Numbered from the stretch's first letter, positions 32,590-43,205 are shown. The stretch: 64,000 nucleotides of DNA from Paraniabella defluvii (GCA_019316985.1 CP079215.1:434001-498000), one strand, 5' to 3'. Notes: generated from the sequence alone by a model not told the origin. Made by a program: numbers and translations.

Positions 32590-33149
32590 ATGGAACAGCT
32601 GATTCAACATCTTAAAAGTTATTATCCTTTAAGCGACGAGGCGAGCGAAGCGCTTATCAGTTGCCTGGAAGAGAAATGTTTTGCCAAAAACGATTACCTG
32701 ATAAAGGCAGGCAGGGTTTGCCGGTATTTTTATTTCATGCAGCATGGGGCGCTGCGGGGCTTTATCATCTGAACGGGAAAGAAATCACCCATTGGTTTGG
32801 GTTTGAAAATACGTTTATCACGTCTTTTCATAGTTACATTACAGAACAGCCTTCGGTGGAAAATATTCAATTTATCGAAGGCAGCATTATGTGGGCTATT
32901 TCAAAAAAGACCTCACCGGCCTATTTGACCAATACCATGAGCTCGAACGCCTGGTACGGATTATTTATGAGAACTATTATATACGGCTGGAAGAGCGTTA
33001 TGTAAACGCCCAGTTTAAAACAGCAGCCGAATTATACAACGACCTGATGGAAAGATCTCCCCATATACTCGAACGGGTACCATTGGGTTATATATTCTTA
33101 CCTGGGCATGACCCAGGAAACATTGAGCCGCATCCGTAAATTGCATTAA
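32590..33149 (+). CDS. Crp/Fnr-family transcriptional regulator
   Basis: About 186 residues with shifts near 32755, 32925 and 33090. The N-terminal cyclic-nucleotide-binding-like barrel is seen in ALISCLEEKCFAKNDYLIKA, VCRYFYFMQHGALRGFY and HWFGFENTFITSFHSYIT. The C-terminal winged helix reads TAAELYNDLMERSPHILERV and YLGMTQETLSRIRKLH. The Arg and Ser of the cAMP-binding cassette are not obvious, as usual in Bacteroidota members, so the effector is unknown. The yiaA-like gene starts 76 bp downstream and is a candidate target. Confidence 0.85.
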
Positions 33150-33225
33150 CAAGTCCGGTATTATTTTTTGATAATTATCAAATCGGTCACCTGTCATCCA
33201 TCTTTAGCTTTGTTTCAACAATTTA

Positions 33226-33672
33226 ATGAAAATGGAAACAAAGTATTATCAGAAACCCTCCGGTGCTTTTATCGGCGCCTCCTGGATGGCCCTCTTTATT
33301 GGATTTACCGCCTATATTATCGGCTTATGGAATGCCGAAATGCAACTGAATGAAAAAGGCTATTATTTCACCGTATTAATGTTTGGATTGTTTGCTGCCA
33401 TCTCTCTTCAAAAAGCCGTTCGAGACCAGCTCGAGGGTATACCGGTTACCAATCTTTATTACAGTATAGCCTGGTTTGCAACTATCTTATCAATTGTTCT
33501 GATAACGGTAGGTCTTTGGAATGCAGATATCACAAGAAGCGAAAAAGGTTTTTATGCCATGTCATTTATACTGAGCATATTTTCGGCCATCGCTGTGCAG
33601 AAGAACACCAGGGATGCCAAAGCCGGCGAGACCGGTAGCGCTGATAAAAATCATTCTAAAAGTGAATTTTAA
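33226..33672 (+). CDS. YiaA/YiaB-family inner-membrane protein
   Basis: Uninterrupted, 148 residues. Two similar halves each carry two transmembrane helices and the same signature: [20 protein letters not shown] in the first and [20 protein letters not shown] in the second, each followed by an LQKAVRD or VQKNTRD loop. This duplicated LWNA/EKG pattern is that of YiaA/YiaB proteins, whose function is unknown. It follows the Crp-type regulator on the same strand. Met3 is an equally good start. Confidence 0.85.
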   Translation: MKMETKYYQKPSGAFIGASWMALFIGFTAYIIGLWNAEMQLNEKGYYFTVLMFGLFAAISLQKAVRDQLEGIPVTNLYYSIAWFATILSIVLITVGLWNADITRSEKGFYAMSFILSIFSAIAVQKNTRDAKAGETGSADKNHSKSEF

Positions 33673-33688
33673 AAATGGACAGGCAACA

Positions 33689-34018
33689 CTAGTATTTTGC
33701 GTCATTCTCTCTGGAATCTTCTAAAAAATCGTACTCCTTGTGCTTAGGTTTTATTATACTTTTTATAAAAATGAAAAAGCCGATTGCCTGTATAAAATAA
33801 ATTGTGCTTGACACAATAGTAATCATCGACAAAAGTCTTGTCTTATCAGTTTCAGTACCATCCAAAAGCACATAATTTTGCCAAAAGATTAGAATGGGTG
33901 TAACTACACTAAACCCAAATAGCACATAGCTAAGGGTAGATTTTGTTTTAATAAGATATAAAAACCAAGCACTTGCAATTATTAACGCTGGTGCATAATA
34001 AATGAAACTCAATATCAT
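33689..34018 (-). CDS. Hypothetical membrane protein
   Basis: A 109-residue frame with three hydrophobic helices (IYYAPALIIASAWFLYLI, YVLFGFSVVTPILIFW, ITIVSSTIYFIQAIGFFIFI) and a charged C-terminal tail (KPKHKEYDFLEDSREND). No family recognised. It is convergent with the yiaA-like gene and is not broken, which with its membrane-protein composition makes it probably real. Confidence 0.55.
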   Translation of the reverse strand: MILSFIYYAPALIIASAWFLYLIKTKSTLSYVLFGFSVVTPILIFWQNYVLLDGTETDKTRLLSMITIVSSTIYFIQAIGFFIFIKSIIKPKHKEYDFLEDSRENDAKY

Positions 34019-34123
34019 AATTTAAAAACTTTCATTTTAACACGGTGGTGATAAGTTTCCATCTTAGGTGCATTTCTGAAAGCGTCAAAACTCACACTAC
34101 ATTGTTTTATCAAAAGTAAAAAT

Positions 34124-34153
34124 AGTCCGCAAGCAACTATATGCTTACGGACT
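34124..34153 (-). terminator. Intrinsic terminator after aspS
   Basis: Arms 34124-34135 and 34142-34153 (AGTCCGCAAGCA against TGCTTACGGACT, one mismatch) form a 12-bp stem. Read on the minus strand it is followed by ATTTTTACTTTTG. It lies 33 bases after the aspS stop. Confidence 0.7.
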
Positions 34154-34185
34154 GTTCACCATTTTATATTCCTTTCTGACTGCTA

Positions 34186-36011
34186 TTAATCCTTCAGGTC
34201 TAGCTTTATTTGCAGCTCGGTAAATTGTTTATCGTCTATAGCAGCTGGTGCATCCAGCATCACATCACGCCCGCTGTTTTTTGGGGAAGGCGATAAAGTC
34301 GCGGATACTCTCGCTGCCTCCTAAAATCGAGCACAACCTGTCGAAGCCAAAAGCTATACCTCCATGTGGCGGCGCGCCATATTCAAATGCACCCAATAAA
34401 AATCCGAACTTATGCTGCTGCTCTTCGGCATCCATACCCAAAGCCTCAAACATTTTTTGCTGTAATTCTTTCTGATAGATACGGATACTACCGCCACCAA
34501 TTTCATTTCCATTCAGTACCATATCGTAGGCATTGGCTTTAATATGGGCGTATGGATGTTTAAGATATTCCGCAGCATTTTCAATAACCGGGTTGTTATT
34601 GATCATAGTGTCAATGTCAGAAGGCTTGGGAGAAGTAAACGGATGATGTCTTGCTACCCAGCGGTTCTCTTCTTCTGCATATTCGAATAGCGGGAAATCC
34701 AGCACCCATAGCAGCTTAAATTCATCATCCTTTCTAAAGCCGAGGCGCTTGCCCATTTCAAACGGAGTTCGCTGGTGGCTTTACGGGTACGCTCTTCAGC
34801 GCCAGCCAATACCAGCACAAGATCGCCAGCTTGAGCACCTGCTGCGTCAGCAATGGCTTTTAGCTTATCCTCGCTATAAAATTTATCTACACTGCTTTTA
34901 TAAGTACCGTCGGCATTACATTTAATAAACACCAGGCCCTTCATGCCAATCTGCGGCCGTTTTACCCACTCTGTTAACTCGTCTGTTTGTTTACGCGTAT
35001 ACTCGCTGCAACCAGGTACCGCAATAGCTATAACGGTTTCCGCTGCATCAAATACCTGGAAGCCGGCGCTATCTACCAAATGCGCATTTTCTTCTTTATC
35101 AGCGAACACGTGTTTGGGGTACTTTATATTCAGGAGCTTCATGCCAAAACGGATATCCGGTTTGTCATTCCCGTACTGCCACATGGCTTCCTGCCAGCTC
35201 ATACGTTCTACTGCCTCGTTGTAATCGATTCCCTTTACGGTTTTGAAAATGTACTTAATAAGATTTTCAAACATATTTAGCACATCTTCCTGCTGCACAA
35301 AGGCCATTTCACAATCTATCTGGGTAAACTCGGGCTGGCGGTCGGCACGCAGGTCTTCATCTCTGAAACATTTTACGATCTGGTAATACCTGTCATAACC
35401 ACTTACCATCAGTAATTGCTTAAAAGTTTGCGGTGATTGAGGTAACGCGTAAAATTCACCGGGATTCATGCGGCTGGGAACCACGAAGTCTCTTGCGCCT
35501 TCGGGCGTAGACTTGATGAGGAACGGTGTTTCAATATCCATGAAATCTTGCTGGTGCAGGTAGTCGCGCGTAGCACGGTTTACCGCATAGCGTAGTTCCA
35601 GGTTCTTCTTCACTGCGTTACGGCGCAAATCTAAATAGCGGTACTTCATACGCAGATCATCGCCGCCATCGGTATCATCCTGAATGGTAAATGGTGGTGT
35701 AACGCTTTTATTAAGGATCGTAAAGCTTTCTACCAGCAGTTCCACATCGCCCGTAGGTATATTTTTATTTTTATTGCTTCGTTCGTTTACCTTGCCTGTT
35801 GCCTGCAGCACAAATTCACGGCCCAGGGATTTTCATCCAATTGTGCATTTAATGATTCTGAAAACAGCAACTGGGTGATACCATAGCGGTCCCTAAGGTC
35901 CACAAAAGTGATACTTCCGAATTTACGAACAGTTTGTACCCAGCCGGCCAGGGTAACTTGTTGATTTACGTCAGCGGCTCTTAATTCACCACAGGTATGC
36001 GTACGAAACAT
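34186..36011 (-). CDS. aspS: Aspartyl-tRNA synthetase
   Basis: About 608 residues with three or more shifts (near 35810, 34750, 34270). It charges tRNA with aspartate. The N-terminal OB fold is [20 protein letters not shown] and [20 protein letters not shown]. Class-II motif 2 is [20 protein letters not shown]. The bacterial-specific GAD insertion follows ([20 protein letters not shown]), and motif 3 is [20 protein letters not shown]. The normal C-terminus [12 protein letters not shown] ends at 34186. The length is typical of the bacterial type. Confidence 0.95.
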
Positions 36012-36230
36012 GAAATATATTTGAAATTTATAATTTGAACTACCCTTTTACGGGCTGCAAATATACCATCATTACCGGATTTACAGCCCCTCTCTGGTGT
36101 TTTTGAGTTAAGAATACTTATACAGCCGTATATTATGGTTGCTACCCCATTTTAGCGATGGCCGGCATTTGTATGCTGCCGATTGTTTAAATAACTTGCT
36201 GATGCATCTCCGCACTCAAAACAACCTAAA

Positions 36231-36816
36231 ATGTCTACATCCAAAACACCGCCATTATCACCATCATCTGTTGAGGCCACCATTTCTTTAAAAAAATACC
36301 CGCGTTGCCTAAAACAAGGTCTTTAATTGCCGGCAGCCGGGGCGTTAGAAGAATAATGACGGATAACGAGGTGATGGCCATTTACGGAACACCGGGCAAT
36401 ACCAACAATTTTACCCAGGTCATTTCGCCATTTCCACTGGTTATTGCCTGGGATAAAAATATACTGGTACAAAAACTCACCTGCCATAAAAAAATTGCCC
36501 AGCCTTTGCTTAATGTGCTGAAAGACCTGTTGCTGGCTTACGGGCAGCCAAAACTCCGCGATCTGCATATAGATTATTACGGCGGTTTGTACAATTTGAG
36601 AAAAATGCGGGGTAGTAATACGCGCTGGAGCCGGCACTCCTGGGCGATAGCTATTGACCTGGATCCCGATCGTAACTTATTAAGAGAAGACCATACCACA
36701 GCGAGATTTGCACGCCCCGAATACAAACCGATGATCGATATTTTTACAGACACGGGTTTGTAGGCTACGGGCCGGAAAAAGACTACGACTGGATGCACTT
36801 TGAAATAGGCATATAA
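36231..36816 (+). CDS. M15-family (VanY/D-Ala-D-Ala carboxypeptidase-like) peptidase
   Basis: About 195 residues with shifts near 36298 and 36760; start MSTSKTPPLSPSSVEAT. No signal peptide is seen. The zinc site of M15C peptidases is visible: His and Asp in RWSRHSWAIAIDLDPDRN and the last His in DYDWMHFEIGI, with catalytic acid next to it. Such enzymes cleave peptidoglycan stem peptides; endolysins and VanY share the fold. It lies 54 bp upstream of the metacaspase gene on the same strand and may belong to the conflict-system island, though it could be a plain murein hydrolase. Confidence 0.75.
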
Positions 36817-36870
36817 CACTAATTTATTGGGCCACCTTCAATATTTCATTACCACCTAAAAACACAAGCT

Positions 36871-37685
36871 ATGGCTTACGCTATTTCTCTCCATATCGGT
36901 TTAAACAAGATCGATAAAAAACATTACGGAAGCGAGTACCCACTTGCAGGCTGCATTAATGACGCCAAAGACATGCTGGCTATTGCCAGGCAAAAACAAT
37001 ATGACGAATCCTATATACTGATAGACGAAGCCGGCACCTATATAAAAATATAACGGAACACCTTACTGCAGCTGCGAAAAATTAAAAAAAAAGGAGATAC
37101 GTTTTTCATAACCTATTCCGGGCACGGAGCATACGTTCCTGATAAAAATAAGGATGAACTGGACGGGAAGGATGAAACATGGTGTCTGTACGACCGGATG
37201 ATACTGGATGATGACCTGGCCCTATATTGGAGTAAGTTCAAACCCGGTGTTCGCATATTTATGGTTTCAGATAGTTGCCATAGCGGTACCGTGTCGCGTG
37301 CTATGAGGAGCAACGGCACACTGGATGATTCTCTGGAGGCTTTGCCAGACAGGCTGATCAAAGAGGGTCCTAAAATTTTCGCCAGGCACAAAAGCCTGTA
37401 CAATAACGCATCTTCAACTAATGCGGATATAAGTAAAAGCAATATAAAGGCCTCTATCATCCTGCTTTCAGGTTGCCAGGACAATCAAACGTCACTGGAT
37501 GGTGATAAGAACGGGCTGTTTACAGAGAAAATGCTAAAGGTGTATAAAAAGGAAAATTTACAGGTAATTATGCCCAGATGCTTAAAGAGATATTGAAGCT
37601 CATGCCTTCCAACCAAACGCCCAACTACTATTTAAGCGGCAAAAGAGATATTGCTTTCGAAAGTAGTCGCCCTTTTGAGAAATAA
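36871..37685 (+). CDS. Metacaspase-like C14 peptidase
   Basis: About 271 residues with shifts near 37040 and 37565. The caspase-fold strand MAYAISLHIGLNKIDKKHYG and PLAGCINDAKDMLAIA (GC-NDA motif) lead to the catalytic dyad: His in TFFITYSGHGAYVPD and Cys in IFMVSDSCHSGTVSRAM. The order and spacing are those of p20-type metacaspases. Downstream ILLSGCQDNQTSLDGDKNGL is also family-typical. No other domain is attached. Bacterial caspases often act as death effectors released by NTPase sensors. The gene ends 19 bp from the convergent EAD-TIR gene. Confidence 0.88.
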
Positions 37686-37704
37686 AGCATTGCACAGCCC
37701 GGGC

Positions 37705-38515
37705 TTATTCTTTTATTTTCTGTATGATCTTTGGAAGGTTAGCCTCCAGCTGACCGTTACTGATATCGATACAAAGACTGTTTTTAAACGTCCTATAATT
37801 TCACCTAACGAATTACGCAGTTTTATCAGGCGGCTATACTCTTCGTTAACATCCAGGCTGTCTTCGCCTTTTTCAGGCGTGCCCCGATGATGTCGGCCAG
37901 GCCGGCAATTTTTTCATCCAGTTGTAACCCGGCCTTATCGGTAAACCCGGCATCAAAGAAATCGGGCTGAATATAACAGGGAATGAACTTTTTAGTAACC
38001 TGTCCTAATTGCAGGCCAAAAGTGTTCAGGGTTTCCATGGCTACCCAGGCTGATAATAAACTGTTAACTGAAACAATCGAAAGCGTAGTTTCTGTATCAC
38101 GAACGCTTTTCTCGATAAAGGTTTTTATATTTTCGCCGGCGCCCATTGCCTCGCTGTCAATGGTTACATCAATTCCAGCCTTCACCAAATGATCTTTAAG
38201 AAGGTTAGCAATAGCGGCATCTTTATGGTTGTAAGATATAAATACTCTTTTCTGCTGTATGCCGGCTTCCTCCTCCATGTTGCCCAGTAAGTCAATTACT
38301 GCATATGCTATCTGGTTACGTGTAAGATGGGCATTTTCAAAACTCACCATCCCCATGCTCTCCTTTTTCGACAGATCGCTTAAGCGAGCTGCATGCATCA
38401 TCAGCTGTTCATTAACTGCTGCGTTATTTTCAGTAACAGGTAAAAGCATGGCCAGGGCCGCTTTCAAATTACCCTGTTTTATTAAAGCCTTAGCGCTGTT
38501 TATCTCTTTGATCAT
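37705..38515 (-). CDS. EAD11-like adaptor plus TIR-domain effector
   Basis: About 270 residues. The N-terminal 80 (MIKEINSAKALIKQGNLKAA, RLSDLSKKESMGMVSFENAH, LTRNQIAYAVIDLL) match the effector-associated domain EAD11 of Bacteroidota conflict systems. A TIR domain follows: KRVFISYNHKDAAIANLLKD, GIDVTIDSEAMGAGENIKTF and CYIQPDFFDAGF, with a candidate catalytic Glu in SAWVAMETL. TIRs of this kind cleave or cyclise NAD. The nominal stop at 37826 comes from an indel; joined frames read KGEDSLDVNEEYSRLIKLRN and DISNGQLEANLPKIIQKIKE to a stop at 37705. It starts 8 bp after the STAND gene ends, so the two are co-transcribed. Confidence 0.82.
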
Positions 38516-38523
38516 ATCGGTAT

Positions 38524-40959
38524 TTATTTAAAATGATATTGCTCCTCCAGCAGGTAACGAAGCGCTATCAATACTTCGGCTTTTGCGAAACGGTCTGTTT
38601 TCGCAATTTTATCGGCGTCAAGATTTTCAATCACTATGTCAATCCATTTATTGGCTTTTAGCTTTTCAGAGAAACTACCATTTCGATAGGCATCCGTTGT
38701 TGCTATCAGTTGCCATGGAATAACCAGGTGGCGTGTAGCGTCGGTAAAAGCCACCGCCGTATTCGTTGTTTTAAACCCTTTATCACTACGCTCCCTAAGG
38801 TTAATATCAACGGAAGCATCCGCCATCTCCAGCCCCTTCAGCCAGTTCCGGTTCAGGGTATCATTACTCTTTCCGAGAATATTGAGCGTATGTAATGTAA
38901 GGCCGGATAAGCTTTTGGATACGGCCAGGCTTTCATATTCTCCTTCTTTTTGTTCATAATCGCTCCACCGCGATGTGGTTTTGTCGGCAATAGTTAACCG
39001 CAGCCAATGCACACCTCTTTGAATAGCCGCATTGATGTGCCTGGCCAACAAACTATCTTTAATATCAGGTAGAGAATTATATAGCGCCCTGAGCGCATGG
39101 CCGGTAGCATAAGTGGCACTGTAATTGGTCACCGCGGGAGGTAATATAAACATGGGCCAGGCGCCGCTGCTGTCCTGATTGGTCAATAAAAAATGAACCG
39201 TAGAGCAGGGGAAACGATTGGTTATCCCCAGTATGCCATTGGTGCTAATGATCCAGCTGGTCGCTCTTATATCATCGATATCTACCATTTCGCGCCAGCA
39301 GCAACTGCTTTTATTCAATGTTTTCTGCGCCTGGTTGAGGTATTGCTTTTTATATTTCCGTTTGCATCAAATCCTTCTACCTGTTGAAGCGCCGCCATTA
39401 ATTGCGAGGCTTCCCAGGTATTGATGTCATTGGTAAGATTAATTTGCCGGGCACTTTTCATCACCTCGTCTTTTAATTTATCGCTAATGACGGCGAGCTT
39501 TTCTGGTTTCCTGATTACCGGTCTTGTATTATCCTCCATTATGATGCTGTAGCTGAAATACAGTGTTTCCCAGTTAAAATAGGCCAGCAGTGAAAGCAGG
39601 GACACTACCAGCAAGGCCAGTGTGGCCCGGCCGTAGATACGTTCTCTCTCAATTCTCCGTTTCTCTATGATCAGCTGAGCCATTTTTTTCTCGTTTTCTC
39701 TTTGCTGCCGTTGCTTCTTAATGGTAACAATGGGATCCAGAATGGTGTCATGTGCAATCTCGTAACTGTAACCTCCTACCGAGTTTTGTTCACGCCTTAT
39801 CAGGAAGGCCTGCTCCAGCATATCCAGAATTTCAGGCCCCGCATCAATATTGATGAGCTCGCTTAGCAAAACGTCTTTATCTACTGGTATGCGCCTGTAC
39901 TCGTTCGTTTTGCCTATTTCATGTATCAGGTTGTTCTCCAGCAGCTGTTGTGCCTTATCCTGTAACTGCAGGGTAGTTTCCCGATCTGTCTTTTATAATA
40001 ATCGCCATACAGGTTATCGAATGAAGGAAGATCCGACCGGTTTACTTCCAGGTCTATTTCATGCTGTTGAAGTTTTTGCTCTATCCGTACCTCGCAGGCC
40101 TGGCAAATGATCTGGAGGTGAAAGGGCTCTACACTTATAACGCCATCATCTCCAGGTGAGGAAAACTGGGAAAGAATAACCTGCAAGGCTTCTTCGTCGT
40201 AGGTGAAAGAATGCGTAGCAAAAACTTCGCTTTCAATTGCTGCGGGCTTTGTTATAGCCTGACGGGCCTGCTCTACAGACAGGCTATGGATCTCAAACCG
40301 GTTCTTTAGCAAATGGGGCAGTACATCGGTCAAAGCATGCATATTGCTTAAGCGGTCGGACCTGATGGAAAATAACACATGAACATCCACCGGCTCCGAG
40401 AGCATATCATACTCTTCATGCGTCAGCTGATCTATATTTTCCCGGATCACATTAGGTATAGTTGTATATAAGAGTTCGGCAAGTTCTTTTTAAAAGCCTC
40501 CTGAACAGCAGACGGGTTGTTAAAAACTCTTCAAACTGGTCAAATATCAGCAGGAATTTTCTCGGCTGTGTAAGCTGTATTTTTTAAAAAGATGCCAGAG
40601 CAGGTAAGGATAAGAAAACCGGTCTAGTACAGGATGTGGGTGATCGGGTACCGGCGCTACTTCTTTCAGCTTTGAAATAATTTTTTCGATAGGTGACGAG
40701 CTATCGCCCTTTACTTCACTCAGTCTTATTTCTACCGGTGTATAATGGTATTTAGGATTTTCAGTGTCATGGAGCAGCGGAACAATAGCTGCGTTGATCA
40801 GTGAACTTTTGCCACGCCCTGACTTTGCAAAAAGCACTACAATCTTTTCGAGCATCAGCAAATCGAACAGTTTTTGGGCATCCTGTTCTCTTCCGAAGTA
40901 AATGTTTTTTCACTCCGCGTAAAAGGTCTCACTCCCGGATAGCGGTATACTTTTTCCAT
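38524..40959 (-). CDS. STAND NTPase with TM helix and alpha/alpha-toroid C-terminus
   Basis: About 812 residues in five or more frames. The start MEKVYRYPGVRPFTRSEK with IYFGRE (joined) is the nSTAND1 lead. Walker A is LFAKSGRGKSSLINAAI and Walker B LLIFDQFEEFL; sensor and winged-helix regions follow (DVHVLFSIRSDRLSNMHALT, FLIRREQNSVGGYSYEIAHD). After a charged coiled coil there is one transmembrane helix (ATLALLVVSLLSLLAYFNW). The last 300 residues contain LLTNQDSSGAWPMFILPPAV, YSATYATGHALRALYNSL and NAAIQRGVHWLRLTI, the repeat style of squalene-cyclase/prenyltransferase alpha/alpha toroids. It probably senses an invader or envelope signal and switches the neighbouring effectors. It starts 2 bp after the SIR2 gene. 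Confidence 0.78.
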
Positions 40960-40961
40960 AT

Positions 40962-42100
40962 TCAGCCTTTATCGGGTGGTATGCAATCAATTAATTCGAG
41001 AAGTGCCATAGTTATCCTGTTGAGTTCAACGTCGAGGTTCATTTTATATTCGGTACCGTTTTTCACATCAAGACAATACCTGGAATAACGCATCTGGCTG
41101 GCAGGCGATCAGTTGATTCTTCTGATCGTTGTCGAAAATATTATTCTCCAGTATGGTAAAAGCTTTGCTAAAGTCGTTTTGTTTGATATAATCTTTAGCG
41201 GTTTCCTTGAAAGGCTTTATGATGGTGGCAACCGCTTCATCAATTTTATTGGAATCGAAATACAATTTATGGATCTCGTTCAAAAACTCAACCGGGGCTC
41301 CATAGTATTTAATATTAAACTGTTTCCTGAAAAAGATTCGAATCAGCATCACCAAAGGATGATTTAGCCGTATAGTTCTTATCGCGGTTATCAAAATCAT
41401 GCGTTTTAGTGTTTATATAACGCATCAGCAATTGGGTCCTCAACTTCTCCATCCTGAAGCCAATGAAAATATATGTATCTGCCTCTCTCAACACTGTATT
41501 AAAAGCATCCGGCACTTGTTTGGTGTTTTCAAACAGCGCTTTTAAATGTGTAAACATATCTTCAAAATCAAGTATTATAGACTCCAATGCTTCGGGCTGG
41601 GAAGACCCGAATAAATTATAAAGAATAGGATGGTCTTTATCTGGTTTAGATAACTCTACGGGGCTTTTACTGGCCCTACCGGTAAAATAATCGAACTGTG
41701 GTTTTTTCGATGCATTTTGATAACCTGCCAGCAGTGTGACATCAGGATTAGTATTAATAACCAACGGGAACGGCAGCTCGGCAATACATTTTAAAATAGC
41801 AGGATCTGCCTGTATCTTTTCATAAAACATGCTGGCAAACCGTTGCGCTTTTGTTTTATGATACTGGCTTTCAAATAAAAAAATTTCATTATCGGGATTA
41901 AAGTGAAGTATGCCGTTATCGGGCTTATTTTTCAACTCTTCGTATAACAGCTGTTTCGAGGTTTGATCATTTTGAACGAGGAAACCAGGTCCTAAAACCA
42001 GGATAGCTTTCTGAGTCTTGATATCATAATAAATATCGTCCCAATCTATCGAAAACTGTTCTGGCGGGGTGGTTCGCTCAGTATTGAATACCTTGCTCAT
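40962..42100 (-). CDS. SIR2-like domain fused to EAD11-like adaptor
   Basis: About 379 residues with shifts near 41330 and 41090. The SIR2-fold part has AILVLGPGFLVQNDQTSKQL (nucleotide loop), FPLVINTNPDVTLLAGY (N-x-D motif), ILYNLFGSSQPEALESIILD and EADTYIFIGFRMEKLRTQLL, closing with KYYGAPVEFLNEIHKLY. The usual catalytic HxHG is replaced by YNLFG. The C-terminal 80 residues (ETAKDYIKQNDFSKAFTILE, YCLDVKNGTEYKMNLDVELN, RITMALLELID) resemble the adaptor at the start of the TIR protein two genes downstream. SIR2 effectors of defence systems deplete NAD. It is the first effector gene of the operon; the stop is 2 bp before the STAND start. Confidence 0.75.
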
Positions 42101-42126
42101 ACTTTTGGGTTTAGAATAGGTGTGTA

Positions 42127-42938
42127 TTACTCCGGATACTTATGTTCCTTCTGGTAATGGAGATACCGGATAATATCATCAATACCCTGGTCATCTACTT
42201 GTTTTACAGCCGGCATATGCGCATTGTACCTGAAGCTTCCAGGATCTTTTATATAATTTTTTATATTTTGATCCGTCCAATATTCGGTTATATTCCGGGG
42301 CCAATTCATTTCGGGGCCTACCTGCCCACCGGTTTTGTTAATCGAATGGCAACTCAAACAATACCTGCGAAACAAGTGATACCCTCTCATCACTCCCGTC
42401 CCTTCCGATATATTACCCGCCAGGGACCTGTTCCGTTCAATTAATTTAATATGTACCAGTCCGTAAGGCCAGGGTAATTCGCTAGCTGCTACACTATCGG
42501 TCTTCCATACCAGGTAAAAAGGACTAAAAGCTCTTTCCATTTCCGGAGTCCAGTTCCGGCCCGACAGGGCATCCCGGTCTTTAAACACAACATATCCTTC
42601 CGGTACCCAGCAGCTCGGTGGCATTTCTCACCGGGGCGTAGCCATCTTTGCAAATCAACATTACATCATAACCTTCTGCCGATAGCTGATACTGCTTCAA
42701 TATACGCTTCACCTGGTTGCCTAAATTGACGCCCAGGTATGTTTTAGTTCCAGGCACGTTCGGATCGTATGTGATGCGGATCTCAGTTATCTCACCGGGC
42801 CGTGCTGCTTTAACAAGTGAATCTACGTCTACAACAAATTGCTTTGGCAGATGGAGGTACCGGGACAATTTATCTTCCTGCCTTTTTAGCAACGCACGTA
42901 CACATAAAACAGGTTACTGCTAATAAAACGAGCCTCAT
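42127..42938 (-). CDS. Cytochrome c lipoprotein with N-terminal oxidoreductase-like domain
   Basis: About 270 residues with shifts near 42895 and 42610. Start MRLVLLAVTCFMCTC gives a lipoprotein-like signal. Residues about 20-170 (ARPGEITEIRITYDPNVPGT, YDVMLICKDGYAPVRNATEL, PFYLVWKTD, LPWPYGLVHIKLI) resemble a molybdopterin-oxidoreductase-like beta domain without a visible cofactor Cys. The C-terminal domain is a class-I cytochrome c with the heme site RRYCLSCHSI and an axial Met in FRYNAHMPAVKQ. Expected in the periplasm in electron transfer. It lies 26 bp before the SIR2 gene on the same strand; whether it is part of the defence operon is open. Confidence 0.78.
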
Positions 42939-43205
42939 GTGAACAGTTTAAAGTAGAATACAAGTCTTATCCAAAGCGACTTGCGGGACGTGTTTTTACC
43001 TAACCTAAGTTATATCATTTTCAAAAACCATATTGCCTGATCGTATCGCATAAATAGGTGATATTCATGCCAGCCATTCATCGCCCACAAAAATACCGCG
43101 TGTCAGGCCCAGTCGCGCTGATCGATCGTTAGAGCCTCTATACTATTTTCTCACGCTTAAGGTCACCATTTATCATACTAAAACTGTATTTTGTAGCTAT
43201 AAGTT

